The translations under genes were made by a program, and so were the position numbers. Shown piece after piece: positions 16,367 to 24,926 of a stretch of 36,658 bases of DNA (positions are counted from its first letter, which is position 1; each line of letters begins with the position of its first letter). The notes under the pieces were generated by a model. That model was not told where the DNA came from and ran no database searches. It saw nothing but the letters and a program-made list of their open reading frames with translations. The stretch is from assembly GCA_022508785.1 (NCBI GenBank), contig JAFLUN010000010.1:1255-37912 (forward strand), in the 5' to 3' direction. The stretch comes from Oscillospiraceae bacterium (lineage in GTDB: Bacteria > Bacillota > Clostridia > Oscillospirales > Acutalibacteraceae).

Positions 16367-17893
16367 ATGGATAGATTATTTAAATTTATATCTGTTTTCC
16401 TCGCTTTAATATTGCTTCTTTGTGCCTGCGGCAAACAGGCTGAAACCGAACCTTCGAACAACACAGGCGAAGAAAATATTCAAAGTGAAGATAACACCCA
16501 AACGGGAACGCAAACAGAAAAATCCGCAACGGTACGCCTGCCCTTTAATGAGACGGACGGAATAAACCCGTTTTTTGCAAAAAGCTATGAAAACCTTTAT
16601 CTCATAAGGCTGCTTTATTCGTCGCTTTTTTCTGTTACGCGGTCATTTGAGCCTGAACCTTTAGTTGCCGCCTCAATAAATGTTAACGGTAAAAACGCAA
16701 CCGTAACCGTAAAAAGCGGACTTGAGTGCCACGGGGCAGCAAATATTACTCCTGCCGACGTAGTGTATTCATTTAACCTGGCGAAGAACTCTTACGCCTA
16801 TTCCGCCTCCCTTAAAAGCATTGATTCTGCCGTAGTTTCAGGAAACAGCGTAGTATTCACGTCAAATTTTGCAGACAGCTTAGTCGCATTAAAGCTGACC
16901 TTTCCTATCGTTAAAGAAAACACCGCAGATCTTCAGTCTGACATTCCCATAGGCTTTGGTGAATATTATTTTTATGAAAACACGCTTGTAAGCACAAACG
17001 GCGCAAAACCGACAATTTCGTTAACCTTCGTCAATACTGCCGAGACATCGTCAAACGCTTACAAAATAGGCAATACAGACATACTTTTCAACGATTTGTC
17101 CGACTGTAATTATACCCAGCTTCACGGCAATTTCCTGCCTGCCGACATAAATAATATGGTTTATCTGGGCTTTAACGGAAATCTTGGCGGGCTTAATAAA
17201 AATATCCGCTCTGCCATTGCGGTGCTTTTGGATTCGGAAAGTATTGCCCAGGAAAGCTATCAAGGTCACGCCATAGCGTGCAAAGCGCCGTGTAATCCAA
17301 ACTCATTGCTTTATAAAGAGTGCGGTGATATTGAAATTTCCCTTTCGGGCGATAAAAAAAGCGCTGAACAGATTATTGACCGCAGCGGTTTTACAAGATA
17401 TTCAGGCAAAGCGCTTACAAACGGTGCTTTCGTACTTTCATTTTCGCTGATAGTTAATGCAGATAACAAATACCGTGTTGCGGCGGCTTATGCAATTGCA
17501 GATACGCTGAATAATGCAGGCTTCTTAATTGAGGTAAAGCCCCTTTCCTTTGCCGATTACAGCGAAAGAATCGCATCGGGAAATTATGAAATGTACATCG
17601 GTGAAACAAGGCTTGACTATTCAATGGATTTGTCAGAGTTTTTCACAGAGGACGGTACTCTTGCAGGCGGAATTGACGGGGAGAAAACGGCTAAAAGCTA
17701 TTTTAATATGCGTTCGGGCAAAATTTCTTATGAAGATTTTTATAAAACCTTCGTTGAGAATTATCCCTTTGTGCCGATAGCTTTCAGAACGGGCGCTGTT
17801 TTCAGCTCAAATAATTTTGACGGTGATTTTTCACATTTTCCGTATGATTTGTATTATGGGGTTGAGCTTGATTCTGTTAAATCTGATGTTTGA
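16367..17893 (+). CDS. ABC transporter substrate-binding lipoprotein (SBP_bac_5, peptide type)
   Basis: 508 residues. A lipoprotein signal peptide ends with LLCAC, with lipidation expected at C21, followed by a Thr/Glu/Asn-rich spacer. The remainder resembles the oligopeptide/dipeptide/nickel-binding family 5, including a LxEPLVAAS-like segment, the TPADVVYSFNLAKN motif near residue 130 and an ITSASNYEMYIG-like late segment. It should deliver a peptide or similar solute to an ABC importer from the outer face of the membrane. No permease or ATPase gene of that system is in the window, so it is an orphan here. The start has GAGGTGA overlapping the ymdB stop, indicating cotranscription. The ligand is unknown. 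Confidence 0.85.
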   Translation: MDRLFKFISVFLALILLLCACGKQAETEPSNNTGEENIQSEDNTQTGTQTEKSATVRLPFNETDGINPFFAKSYENLYLIRLLYSSLFSVTRSFEPEPLVAASINVNGKNATVTVKSGLECHGAANITPADVVYSFNLAKNSYAYSASLKSIDSAVVSGNSVVFTSNFADSLVALKLTFPIVKENTADLQSDIPIGFGEYYFYENTLVSTNGAKPTISLTFVNTAETSSNAYKIGNTDILFNDLSDCNYTQLHGNFLPADINNMVYLGFNGNLGGLNKNIRSAIAVLLDSESIAQESYQGHAIACKAPCNPNSLLYKECGDIEISLSGDKKSAEQIIDRSGFTRYSGKALTNGAFVLSFSLIVNADNKYRVAAAYAIADTLNNAGFLIEVKPLSFADYSERIASGNYEMYIGETRLDYSMDLSEFFTEDGTLAGGIDGEKTAKSYFNMRSGKISYEDFYKTFVENYPFVPIAFRTGAVFSSNNFDGDFSHFPYDLYYGVELDSVKSDV

Positions 17894-17915
17894 GAAATAG
17901 CGTGAAAAATAATAA

Positions 17916-17987
17916 GAAAGGAACGGCACCGTGCACGGAAAGATAATTTTTATGACTTTTTGTGCGAATGCTGTGTCGCTTGCGCGA
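17916..17987 (+). repeat. 72-nt conserved 5' element, copy B (recG)
   Basis: This is the second copy of the element at 6439-6510, in the same orientation and the same position relative to its gene. Identity is high in the first 20 nt (18 of 20) and in the GTGCGAxTGCxGTGTCGC block. The central T5 hairpin has different but still pairing flanks (ATA/TAT). TCGC-TTGC-GCGA forms a 3' hairpin that competes with GCGA-N8-TCGC. Confidence 0.6.
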
Positions 17988-20045
17988 TTTATGAACTTTT
18001 CGGCTGACATTGGAACAGTTAAAGGCGTGGGCAAGGTCAAAGCTCAGTATTTTCATTCGCTGGGCGTTGCCACGGTAGGCGAATTATTGCGGTTTTATCC
18101 CCGTGCTTATGAGGATTGGAGCAATATTTTGCCCATTGAACGCTGCCCTATAGGTGAAAACGTTTGCATTAAAGGAACGCTTCTCTATCCTTTGAAAAAC
18201 GAGAGAGTGCGCGGCGGAATGCTCATTGCCAAAGGCTCTGTCAGCGATGGGGACAGTATCGTTTCAGTTACGTTTTTTAACAATAAATATATTACGTCAA
18301 TGCTCAAATCAGGCGAGGAATATCTTTTCTACGGCAAGATTACCCTCGGCAAATACTCGGCACGGGAAATGCTCTCACCCATGTTTATTTCGGTGAAGCA
18401 GTCAAAATCAATTCTCCCGATTTACCCCCAAAATCAAAAAATTACTTCAAGGCAAATTCGCTCGGCAGTGGAAGCGGTCCTTGCCGATAAAACCGAAATC
18501 CCCGAAATTTTACCGCCTTATATATTAGAAAAATATTCTCTTGTGTCTCTTGATACGGCAATTCGGCAAATTCATTTTCCCGAAAGCTCCCTTGCCCTTC
18601 AAAATGCCCGAAACAGACTGATTTTTGACGAATTATTTATTTTGCAGTTAAGCTTGTTACGGTTAAAAGACGCAAACTCAACCGTTAAAACGGAAAATAA
18701 AGTAAAAATTGACTATACGGGAGAATTTTTTAGACTTCTTCCCTTTAAGCCCACAAACGCTCAAATAAAAGCCGTAAACGCCGCAATTTCTGATATGGAA
18801 AGCGGAAAACAGATGAACAGACTTTTGCAGGGCGACGTGGGCAGCGGAAAAACGGCAGTAGCCGCGGCTTTGGTTTACACTTGCGCTAAAAACGGAATGC
18901 AGTCAGCGTTAATGGCGCCTACTGAGGTTTTGGCGGTTCAGCATTTTGAAACGTTTTCAAAGCTTTTTCAGTCGTCAGGAATAAACTGCAAGCTTTTAAC
19001 GGGCAGTACAAAACAAGCCGAAAAAAATCAGATTAAAGAGAGCCTTAAAAACGGCGAAATTGACTTAATTATCGGTACTCACGCGCTCATTCAAGACGAT
19101 GTTGAATTTGACAAGCTCGGCTTGGTAATTACCGACGAACAGCATCGGTTCGGGGTAAAACAGAGAACGGGGTTATGTTCAAAGGGCGAAAATCCCCATG
19201 TTTACGTTATGTCCGCAACGCCTATTCCGCGAACCCTTGCCCTTATAATGTTCGGCGACCTTGATGTTTCGGTTTTAGACGAACTGCCGCCGGGCAGGCA
19301 GAAAACGGTGACCTATGCAATTTCATCAAAAAAGCGCGGCGGAATGTTTGATTATATAAAATCGCATCTTGACAAAGGCTTTCAAGGGTACATAGTTTGC
19401 CCCCTTGTTGAGGAAAGCGAAGCCGTTTCAGGCGTTCAAAATGTTGAGGAATATTACGAAAAAGTAAAAAATACGGTTTTTAAAGATTACAGCGTGGGGC
19501 TTTTGCACGGTAAAATGACGCCTAAGAAAAAAGACGAAATAATGGCGGACTTCAAAAACGGAAAAATTCAGTTACTCATTTCCACGGTTGTTATTGAGGT
19601 TGGTGTTGATGTTCCCAATGCCGTCATAATGGCGATTGAAAATGCAGAGCGTTTCGGGCTCTCACAGCTTCATCAGTTAAGGGGCAGAGTGGGCAGAGGC
19701 ACGCAGACGTCAACTTGTATTCTTGTAACCGATTCTCAAGGCGAAGATACCGTAAGGCGAATGAACGTTATGTGTTCAACCACTGACGGCTTTAAGATTG
19801 CAGATGAAGATTTGCGCCTTCGCGGTCCCGGTGACTTTTTCGGAACACGCCAGCACGGGCTTCCAAAGCTTCATATTGCGGATTTAATGACAGATTCAAA
19901 AATCCTTACCGAAACGCAGGAGCTCGCCCTCGAAATTATTGCAAGCGATCCCGATTTCAGAAAGACCGAGCATATAAAAATCGGCAGGCAGGTAATAAAA
20001 AAGATAAATTCACTTCAAACCCCTGCCGCCGCAAACACAATATAA
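17931..20045 (+). CDS. recG: ATP-dependent DNA helicase RecG
   Basis: 704 residues from the GTG at 17931, or 684 from the ATG at 17991. The N-terminal wedge region begins IGTVKGVGKVKAQYFHSLGV, with an OB-fold at about 75-150. Helicase motifs follow: Walker A GDVGSGKT (301-308), DEQH (402-405), SATPIPRTLA, then the C-terminal QLRGRVGRG and GPGDFFGTRQHG. RecG remodels stalled replication forks and Holliday junctions. The family-like start is MNFSADIGTVKG at 17991, but it lacks an SD. The GTG at 17931 has GAAAGGA 8 nt upstream and lies within the 72-nt repeat. By analogy with the GH4 gene, which has no other usable start, the GTG is listed here; both are possible. Confidence 0.96.
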   Translation: MHGKIIFMTFCANAVSLARFMNFSADIGTVKGVGKVKAQYFHSLGVATVGELLRFYPRAYEDWSNILPIERCPIGENVCIKGTLLYPLKNERVRGGMLIAKGSVSDGDSIVSVTFFNNKYITSMLKSGEEYLFYGKITLGKYSAREMLSPMFISVKQSKSILPIYPQNQKITSRQIRSAVEAVLADKTEIPEILPPYILEKYSLVSLDTAIRQIHFPESSLALQNARNRLIFDELFILQLSLLRLKDANSTVKTENKVKIDYTGEFFRLLPFKPTNAQIKAVNAAISDMESGKQMNRLLQGDVGSGKTAVAAALVYTCAKNGMQSALMAPTEVLAVQHFETFSKLFQSSGINCKLLTGSTKQAEKNQIKESLKNGEIDLIIGTHALIQDDVEFDKLGLVITDEQHRFGVKQRTGLCSKGENPHVYVMSATPIPRTLALIMFGDLDVSVLDELPPGRQKTVTYAISSKKRGGMFDYIKSHLDKGFQGYIVCPLVEESEAVSGVQNVEEYYEKVKNTVFKDYSVGLLHGKMTPKKKDEIMADFKNGKIQLLISTVVIEVGVDVPNAVIMAIENAERFGLSQLHQLRGRVGRGTQTSTCILVTDSQGEDTVRRMNVMCSTTDGFKIADEDLRLRGPGDFFGTRQHGLPKLHIADLMTDSKILTETQELALEIIASDPDFRKTEHIKIGRQVIKKINSLQTPAAANTI

Positions 20046-20060
20046 CTAAACGAAAGATGT

Positions 20061-20150
20061 CCCCCGCCTCTGTAGGCGGAGGGTTCCACTTCCGTTTTTC
20101 GGTAGGAGTTGGGTCTCCCACCGAAACGTTGAATGACGGCGCTATGCGCC
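20061..20150 (+). other. Structured segment with three hairpins after recG
   Basis: Hairpin 1 is CCC-CCGCCT/AGGCGG-A-GGG (20061-20083). Hairpin 2 pairs TTTCGGT with ACCGAAA and GGAG with CTCC around a 6-nt loop (20097-20126, one mismatch). Hairpin 3 is GGCGC-TAT-GCGCC (20138-20150). None has a U-run, so these are not standard terminators. The CCCCCGCCT...AGGCGG style recalls right ends of IS200/IS605-type elements, but no tnpA or tnpB is present. It could equally be a leader of the next gene, whose SD (GAAAGGGG) starts 5 nt later. Confidence 0.45.
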
Positions 20151-20172
20151 TTATTGAAAGGGGATAAAGTTT

Positions 20173-20580
20173 ATGATTAAAAAGCCGGACAAAACTTTTA
20201 GAGTACTCAGTATCAGCGACAGGCTGCTTGACGGAAGCGAGCTGAGCATTGAAAAGCTTGCAAAGGAATTTGGCGTTTCCGTAAGAACGGTACGAAGGGA
20301 CATTAACGCCCTTAGGGAGTACATTGCCGAATCGGATAATGCAACTCAAAATGCCGTTGCGTACAACGAATCAAAAAATACATATTTTTTAATAAAGCCG
20401 GAGCGTGAATGGGTAACGGCAGAGGAAGCTATTGACGTTACCGAAATTTTGCTTGAAAGCGATAAATTCAGTAAAGAGCAGGCGGCGGCGATCTTGCACA
20501 AAATCATCACACAGGTTGACCCTGCCGAGCGTGACACGGCAAGAAAAGCAATCACAAATGCTTATAACAGCTACAAATGA
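20173..20580 (+). CDS. Short HTH regulator resembling the N-terminus of WYL/DeoR-type proteins
   Basis: 135 residues. An N-terminal HTH (about 13-48) reads LSISDRLLDGSELSIEKLAKEFG, then VSVRTVRRDINALREY, the hallmark of HTH_11/DeoR and WYL-type regulators. The following segment (EEAIDVTEILLESDKFSKEQ) resembles the helical linker that precedes a WYL domain, but the protein stops before any WYL domain. It may be a naturally short repressor, a truncated WYL protein or a dimerisation-only form; no frameshifted WYL remnant is visible downstream, where a different gene starts 18 nt later. GAAAGGGG precedes the start. Its target could be the adjacent hydrolase or its own structured upstream region. 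Confidence 0.78.
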   Translation: MIKKPDKTFRVLSISDRLLDGSELSIEKLAKEFGVSVRTVRRDINALREYIAESDNATQNAVAYNESKNTYFLIKPEREWVTAEEAIDVTEILLESDKFSKEQAAAILHKIITQVDPAERDTARKAITNAYNSYK

Positions 20581-20598
20581 TAAAAGGGGGATATTTTT

Positions 20599-21660
20599 AT
20601 GGGCGAGTGGATACAAGAAAACAAAGGTAAATTCATAGGAATAATTGCAGGAGTTGTTGTTCTTGCTATAGCAATAGCAAGTGTATGCGCAATGGCGGCT
20701 AAAGGAATGTTTGTTAAAAAAGGCAATCCTTCGGAGAAACCTGCTCAATCGGTGGGAAATTCAGTTGATAATGAAACTCCGACGGAAGATAACAGCGCAG
20801 ATTTACCGTCGGACCCATCTGAGACTGAATCACAGGTAGAATCGTCAGATGCAACAAATGTTACTCCTTCAACGGTTGCTCCGACTTCTGCTCCGACAAC
20901 TGAAAAGGAAACGCCGTCAGGCACTCCGTCTACAACGAAGGCAGAGCCTTCGACAACGCCGGTTCCCACAGGGGTTAAATCCTTTACAGACGGTAATAAA
21001 AAGGTTTATTACCCTGCCGCATTGGAAGCGGTAAATAAGCAATACCCCGTAGTTGTCTGGGCAAACGGAACGGGTTGTGCGACATCTACTTATGACGGGC
21101 TTTTAAATAAAATCGCAGAGGGCGGATACATTGTCGTTGCAGATTCAAGTGTTATGACTGCTGACGGAACGGCGCAAATTAACTCTATTGACTATATCAT
21201 AGGTAAAAACGGCGATTCAAACAGCGTTTTCTACGGCAAGGTTGATTCTGCCAGAATCGGCGCAACGGGTCATTCGCAGGGTGGCAGAAGCTCAGTTAAT
21301 GCCGCACAGGCAGATTCAAGAATAAAATGTATTGTTTCTATTGCAGGCGCATCTTCTGCTGACGAGGCAAACGGACTTAAAGCCCCTGCGCTCTTCTTGA
21401 CAGGAACGGCGGATATGGTAGTTGTATCTTCCCAATGGTGCAAACCGTCTTACGATGCTGTAAAGGGCAGAGCGGTTTATGCGTCTTTAAAGGGCGGAGT
21501 ACATACTACCTGCATGACAAACCCCGAAAAAGTGTCGGGTTACGTTGTTTCGTGGTTTGACGCGTATCTTAAAAACGATTCCACGGCACAGGCAAAATTC
21601 CAAAACGGCGGAGCGCTTTCAAAGGACTCTGCATGGCAGGATTTTGCAAGCAAAAACTGA
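20599..21660 (+). CDS. Membrane-anchored extracellular alpha/beta-hydrolase
   Basis: 353 residues. One N-terminal membrane segment (about 9-33) is followed by a Ser/Thr/Pro/Glu-rich linker (about 45-125) and an alpha/beta-hydrolase domain (about 130-350). The nucleophile elbow is GHSQGG (S226), with a probable acid D272 in GTADM and H302 in GGVHTT, so a full catalytic triad is present. The VVVWANGTGC strand likely carries the oxyanion hole. The pattern resembles the chlorophyllase/dienelactone/cutinase-like esterases, but the substrate is unknown; an acetyl or feruloyl esterase acting on plant glycans would suit the neighbours. AAAGGGGG precedes the start, and the gene is co-directional with the HTH gene. 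A strong terminator follows. Confidence 0.85.
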   Translation: MGEWIQENKGKFIGIIAGVVVLAIAIASVCAMAAKGMFVKKGNPSEKPAQSVGNSVDNETPTEDNSADLPSDPSETESQVESSDATNVTPSTVAPTSAPTTEKETPSGTPSTTKAEPSTTPVPTGVKSFTDGNKKVYYPAALEAVNKQYPVVVWANGTGCATSTYDGLLNKIAEGGYIVVADSSVMTADGTAQINSIDYIIGKNGDSNSVFYGKVDSARIGATGHSQGGRSSVNAAQADSRIKCIVSIAGASSADEANGLKAPALFLTGTADMVVVSSQWCKPSYDAVKGRAVYASLKGGVHTTCMTNPEKVSGYVVSWFDAYLKNDSTAQAKFQNGGALSKDSAWQDFASKN

Positions 21661-21683
21661 CTTATCGTAAATTTTAAATATGA

Positions 21684-21725
21684 AAAAAACACCCGTTGAT
21701 TTTATTTTTCAGCGGGTGTTTTTAT
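21684..21725 (+). terminator. Intrinsic terminator after the hydrolase gene
   Basis: AACACCCGTTGA and TCAGCGGGTGTT pair with one T-G wobble across a 9-nt loop and are followed by TTTTA. A-rich sequence on the 5' side gives partial function on the other strand too. Confidence 0.88.
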
Positions 21726-21784
21726 TGCACATAAAGAAAAAATTTTTTCAATAAAAAAATAATTAAAAAACGCTTAATTTTTAC

Positions 21785-21813
21785 TTGCCCTAATTCAAAA
21801 AGTATGTTAAAAT
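21785..21813 (+). promoter_or_regulatory. Extended -10 sigma-A promoter for GH51
   Basis: TTGCCC (21785-21790), a 17-nt spacer and TAAAAT (21808-21813), with TGT directly before the -10. A perfect 14-bp A/T palindrome, GAAAAAATTTTTTC (21736-21749), lies upstream. Confidence 0.65.
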
Positions 21814-21820
21814 TACTTCC

Positions 21821-21840
21821 AATTTGATACGGTTCAAATT
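21821..21840. promoter_or_regulatory. Candidate operator palindrome downstream of the GH51 promoter
   Basis: AATTTGA, 6 nt, TCAAATT is a perfect 7+7 inverted repeat centred on C-G. It starts about 8 nt after the -10 and so covers the expected transcription start. The position suits repression. The CG-centred symmetry resembles LacI-family sites and the ATTTG/CAAAT arms resemble AraR half sites, but no LacI or AraR gene is in the window. Confidence 0.5.
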
Positions 21841-21875
21841 AAAAAACAGCTATTTTAATATTCGGAGTTAAAGTT

Positions 21876-23360
21876 ATGGAAAAGTATTTAATCAATCCAA
21901 ATCAAAAAATCAGCAAAATCAACAAAGATATTTACGGTCATTTTGCAGAGCATCTGGGTCGGTGCATCTATGACGGAATTTTTGTGGGTGAAAACTCAAA
22001 AATCCCCAATGTAAACGGAATGAGATGTGATGTTGTTAACGCACTTCGGGATATGGGTATCCCCGTTCTTCGCTGGCCGGGCGGATGCTTTGCGGACGAA
22101 TACCATTGGAAAGACGGCATAGGCCCTAAGGAAAACAGAAAAAAGATGATAAACACCCATTGGGGCGGAGTTGTTGAGGATAATTCCTTCGGCACTCACG
22201 AATATTTTGAGCTTTGCCGTCAGCTTGGCTGTGATACATACATAAACGGCAACGTAGGCTCAGGCACTGTTGAGGAAATGAACGAATGGGTTGAATATAT
22301 GACCTTTGACGGCGTTTCGCCTATGGCGGAGCTTCGCGCAAAAAACGGCCACAAAGAGCCGTGGACTGTTAAATATTTCGGCGTAGGCAACGAAAGCTGG
22401 GGCTGCGGCGGAGAAATGGACCCCGAATATTACGGCTGTCTTTTTAAAAGATATAATACATACGTAAGAAACTATGACGGCAACAAGCCCATTTTGCGTA
22501 TTGCCTGCGGTCCGAACGGCAGTGATTATCACTGGACAAAGCAGGTAATGGATAAGGTAAAAAACAAGGCTCACGGAATTTCGCTCCATTACTATACTGT
22601 TCCGACGGGCAACTGGGGGCACAAGGGCTCTGCTACGGAGTTTGATTTGGACGAATACAATTCAACCGTCTGCAAGGCTTACAAAATGGAAGAGCTTGTT
22701 ACAACGCACCTTAAAATGATGGACAGCGTAAAGCCCGACCATAACGTAAAGCTAATTATTGACGAATGGGGCACTTGGTTTGACGTTGAACCCGGCACAA
22801 ACCCGGGCTTCCTCTATCAGCAAAACACTATGCGTGACGCTGTTGTAGCAGGTCTTACCCTTAATATTTTCAACAAGCACGCAGACAGAATAATGATGGC
22901 AAACATAGCGCAGACCGTTAACGTTTTGCAGGCGGTAATACTTACCGAAGGCGAAAAAATGGTTCTCACGCCTACATATCATGTGTTTAAGATGTATAAA
23001 CAGCATCAGGAAAACACACTTATCGGCTCGTTTATTACTACAAAAGAGCTTTGCTCAAAGAACGATAATAAAAATTATCCTCAGCTTTTGGAATCGGCAT
23101 CAATTGACGAAAACGGAGTAATTTGTTCAACTGTTACCAATGTTTCCGCCGATGAAAGTGCAGAGATAAGCTGTCAGATAGCAGATTTCAGCGTAAAGGA
23201 AATCTGCGCAGAAATACTCAGCGGTGAAATTAACGCAAAGAATGATTTTGAAAACGGAAACAATGTAGTTTGCAGGGAATTTACGGATTTCACGAAAACT
23301 GCTGACGGCTTTACGGCGGTTATTCCCCCTTGCAGTGTTGTTAAATTCTCAATAAAATAA
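21876..23360 (+). CDS. abfA: Alpha-L-arabinofuranosidase, GH51
   Basis: 494 residues, the normal size of bacterial intracellular GH51 enzymes, with no signal peptide. The N-terminal [20 protein letters not shown] and [19 protein letters not shown] are diagnostic. The acid/base is E173 in [11 protein letters not shown] and the nucleophile is E297 in [11 protein letters not shown]. The TIM barrel ends near residue 385, followed by a beta-sandwich domain. It removes terminal L-arabinofuranose from arabinoxylan or arabinan oligosaccharides in the cytoplasm. It is preceded by an extended -10 promoter with a palindrome at the start of transcription, implying substrate-controlled expression. The DUF6171-like gene follows after 4 nt and shares its terminator. 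Confidence 0.95.
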   Translation: MEKYLINPNQKISKINKDIYGHFAEHLGRCIYDGIFVGENSKIPNVNGMRCDVVNALRDMGIPVLRWPGGCFADEYHWKDGIGPKENRKKMINTHWGGVVEDNSFGTHEYFELCRQLGCDTYINGNVGSGTVEEMNEWVEYMTFDGVSPMAELRAKNGHKEPWTVKYFGVGNESWGCGGEMDPEYYGCLFKRYNTYVRNYDGNKPILRIACGPNGSDYHWTKQVMDKVKNKAHGISLHYYTVPTGNWGHKGSATEFDLDEYNSTVCKAYKMEELVTTHLKMMDSVKPDHNVKLIIDEWGTWFDVEPGTNPGFLYQQNTMRDAVVAGLTLNIFNKHADRIMMANIAQTVNVLQAVILTEGEKMVLTPTYHVFKMYKQHQENTLIGSFITTKELCSKNDNKNYPQLLESASIDENGVICSTVTNVSADESAEISCQIADFSVKEICAEILSGEINAKNDFENGNNVVCREFTDFTKTADGFTAVIPPCSVVKFSIK

Positions 23361-23364
23361 ACGT

Positions 23365-23619
23365 ATGAACGAATGCAAACGCTGTCTTTTGCGTGAGAGC
23401 GCAGAAAAAGACGTTTATGAGGATATTCAATCAAGAATAGCTAAACTTTCCGAAAAGGATAAAACGGACAGTGGGGCGTACCGCCTGCGCCTTGAGAACT
23501 GCAAGGAATGTGAGCATCTCATATCGGGTGTTTGTATGAAATGCGGCTGTTATGTGGAATTGCGCGCGGCATTCAAAAAACAGCATTGTCCTCTGCCCTC
23601 TACGGATAAAAAATGGTAA
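23365..23619 (+). CDS. Small Cys-rich DUF6171-like protein
   Basis: 84 residues with eight cysteines: C4, C7, C46, C49, C57, C60, C62 and C75. The arrangement CxxC, then CxxC, CxxCxC and QHCP, with the phrase CGCYVELRAA, matches my memory of DUF6171, a small family found next to varied genes in Clostridia and thought to bind zinc. No catalytic motif is visible. It begins 4 nt after the GH51 stop with no SD, so translation probably depends on termination of GH51. A strong bidirectional terminator follows. Function unknown. Confidence 0.75.
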   Translation: MNECKRCLLRESAEKDVYEDIQSRIAKLSEKDKTDSGAYRLRLENCKECEHLISGVCMKCGCYVELRAAFKKQHCPLPSTDKKW

Positions 23620-23623
23620 AAGC

Positions 23624-23652
23624 AAAACCGTCGGTTTAACCGACGGTTTTTT
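23624..23652. terminator. Bidirectional intrinsic terminator
   Basis: AAAACCGTCGG (23624-23634) and CCGACGGTTTT (23640-23650) form a perfect 11-bp stem with a TTTAA loop and T-runs in both orientations. It lies between the convergent DUF6171-like and DUF4097 genes. Confidence 0.92.
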
Positions 23653-23681
23653 CTGCAAGTTTATTAACTTTTGATTTTTAA

Positions 23682-24887
23682 TTATGCCTTTACCGTTCTA
23701 TCGTTTGCCTTAGTTAAAGTTAAATTTCCGCTGACAGAACTGCTTTTAATAACAACAGACCCGTCACCGTAACGCTCGGAGTTGTCAAAATCTCTTGCAC
23801 TAAATGAGCCGGAAACAGATTCTCTTGAAACTTTGTATCCCAAAACATCTTCGGGTAGAGTAATTTTTACGTCTCCGCTTACTGATTCTGTGTCAATTTT
23901 GTTTGGGGCAACAGCAAATTCAAAATCACCGTTACCGCTTACTGTTTCAAATTCAAGTTCTTTAGTATTGAGCTCGCTTGCATAAACGTTGGCGGATACA
24001 ACAGAAATTTCAATTTCATTCGCCTTAAAGGTTTGCGGAATTTTCAGGGTTAAATCTTTTATTGGCATATTCTTGAAGAACGTCCAATTATCCTCAAGAA
24101 ATTCTTCGATTTTAAGAGTACCGTTTTCAATTTTATAGTACATAGGGTACGAGTTGTTACCGCCCTTTTCCTCTGCGTAAACGGTTTCGCCGTCGTAATA
24201 TTCAACATTTACGCTTCCGCTTACCCATTCAATGTCAATACTGTTTATGTCATCGGTTTTAAACTCGGCAGAGGTGCTGATTTCAGTATATTCGCCTTTA
24301 TTATATTTGTGGTTTAAATTCAACCATCCGTTGACACTGCCGTTAAGAAAAGAGAATACTGCAATAATTCCTGCAATAATTACAGCGGTTATTGAAAAAA
24401 TAACAGAAAGAATGATGGGCAAAGCGTTTGATTTTTTCGGCGGATAATAGTAAGCATTTTGCGGATACTGAGGGTATTGTGTATAGGGCGGGGTTTCCCC
24501 GGTTGGTACAAAGGGGGGCGGAGTAGGAATGTTGGGGTCTTGCTCTGCATTCTCATACGCTTTTTGCTGTCTGTTTTTGTTTACATAATCGCAAATTGCA
24601 TAAAATGCAGGGATTGTAACAAACAAAACCCAAGTGGGGTGCCAAAGGTGGAAAATCATACCCACGGCTAAAAAGACGGCAGTTACAAAAACGGGATACA
24701 AAAATGCGGAAGGATTTTTTGATTTTACTGCCGAAACAGCAGATTCAACTATCGGAATAAGTAAAAAGACAAGCCAGCCTATTGCCCAGCCTTTAGCTTT
24801 AAACAAATATCCTAAAAGAACGTAAATAATTACGGCTGCAACGGGTAAAAGAGCGTGAAGCAGCGGATTTGTATTTTTGGTTTTCAT
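23682..24887 (-). CDS. Membrane protein with C-terminal DUF4097 beta-strand repeat domain
   Basis: 401 residues. The N-terminal third has four or so membrane segments (about 8-115), then a Pro/Tyr/Gln-rich cytoplasmic-type linker (about 118-150), another membrane segment (about 155-182) and a DUF4097-type right-handed beta-repeat domain (about 205-400). The latter shows recurring VSGxVxV/SVSGD units such as IEWVSGSVNVEYYDG, ETVSGNGDFEF and ESVSGDVKITLP. Related domains occur in LiaG-like and sensor-associated envelope proteins. The start is the ATG at 24887 with AAGGGAT upstream. It stands alone, convergent with the GH51 pair and divergent from glf. A role in envelope sensing or adhesion is only a guess. 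Confidence 0.78.
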   Translation of the reverse strand: MKTKNTNPLLHALLPVAAVIIYVLLGYLFKAKGWAIGWLVFLLIPIVESAVSAVKSKNPSAFLYPVFVTAVFLAVGMIFHLWHPTWVLFVTIPAFYAICDYVNKNRQQKAYENAEQDPNIPTPPPFVPTGETPPYTQYPQYPQNAYYYPPKKSNALPIILSVIFSITAVIIAGIIAVFSFLNGSVNGWLNLNHKYNKGEYTEISTSAEFKTDDINSIDIEWVSGSVNVEYYDGETVYAEEKGGNNSYPMYYKIENGTLKIEEFLEDNWTFFKNMPIKDLTLKIPQTFKANEIEISVVSANVYASELNTKELEFETVSGNGDFEFAVAPNKIDTESVSGDVKITLPEDVLGYKVSRESVSGSFSARDFDNSERYGDGSVVIKSSSVSGNLTLTKANDRTVKA

Positions 24888-24926
24888 TATAATCCCTTCT
24901 TATAAAAATTAAATTATCTAATAGAA

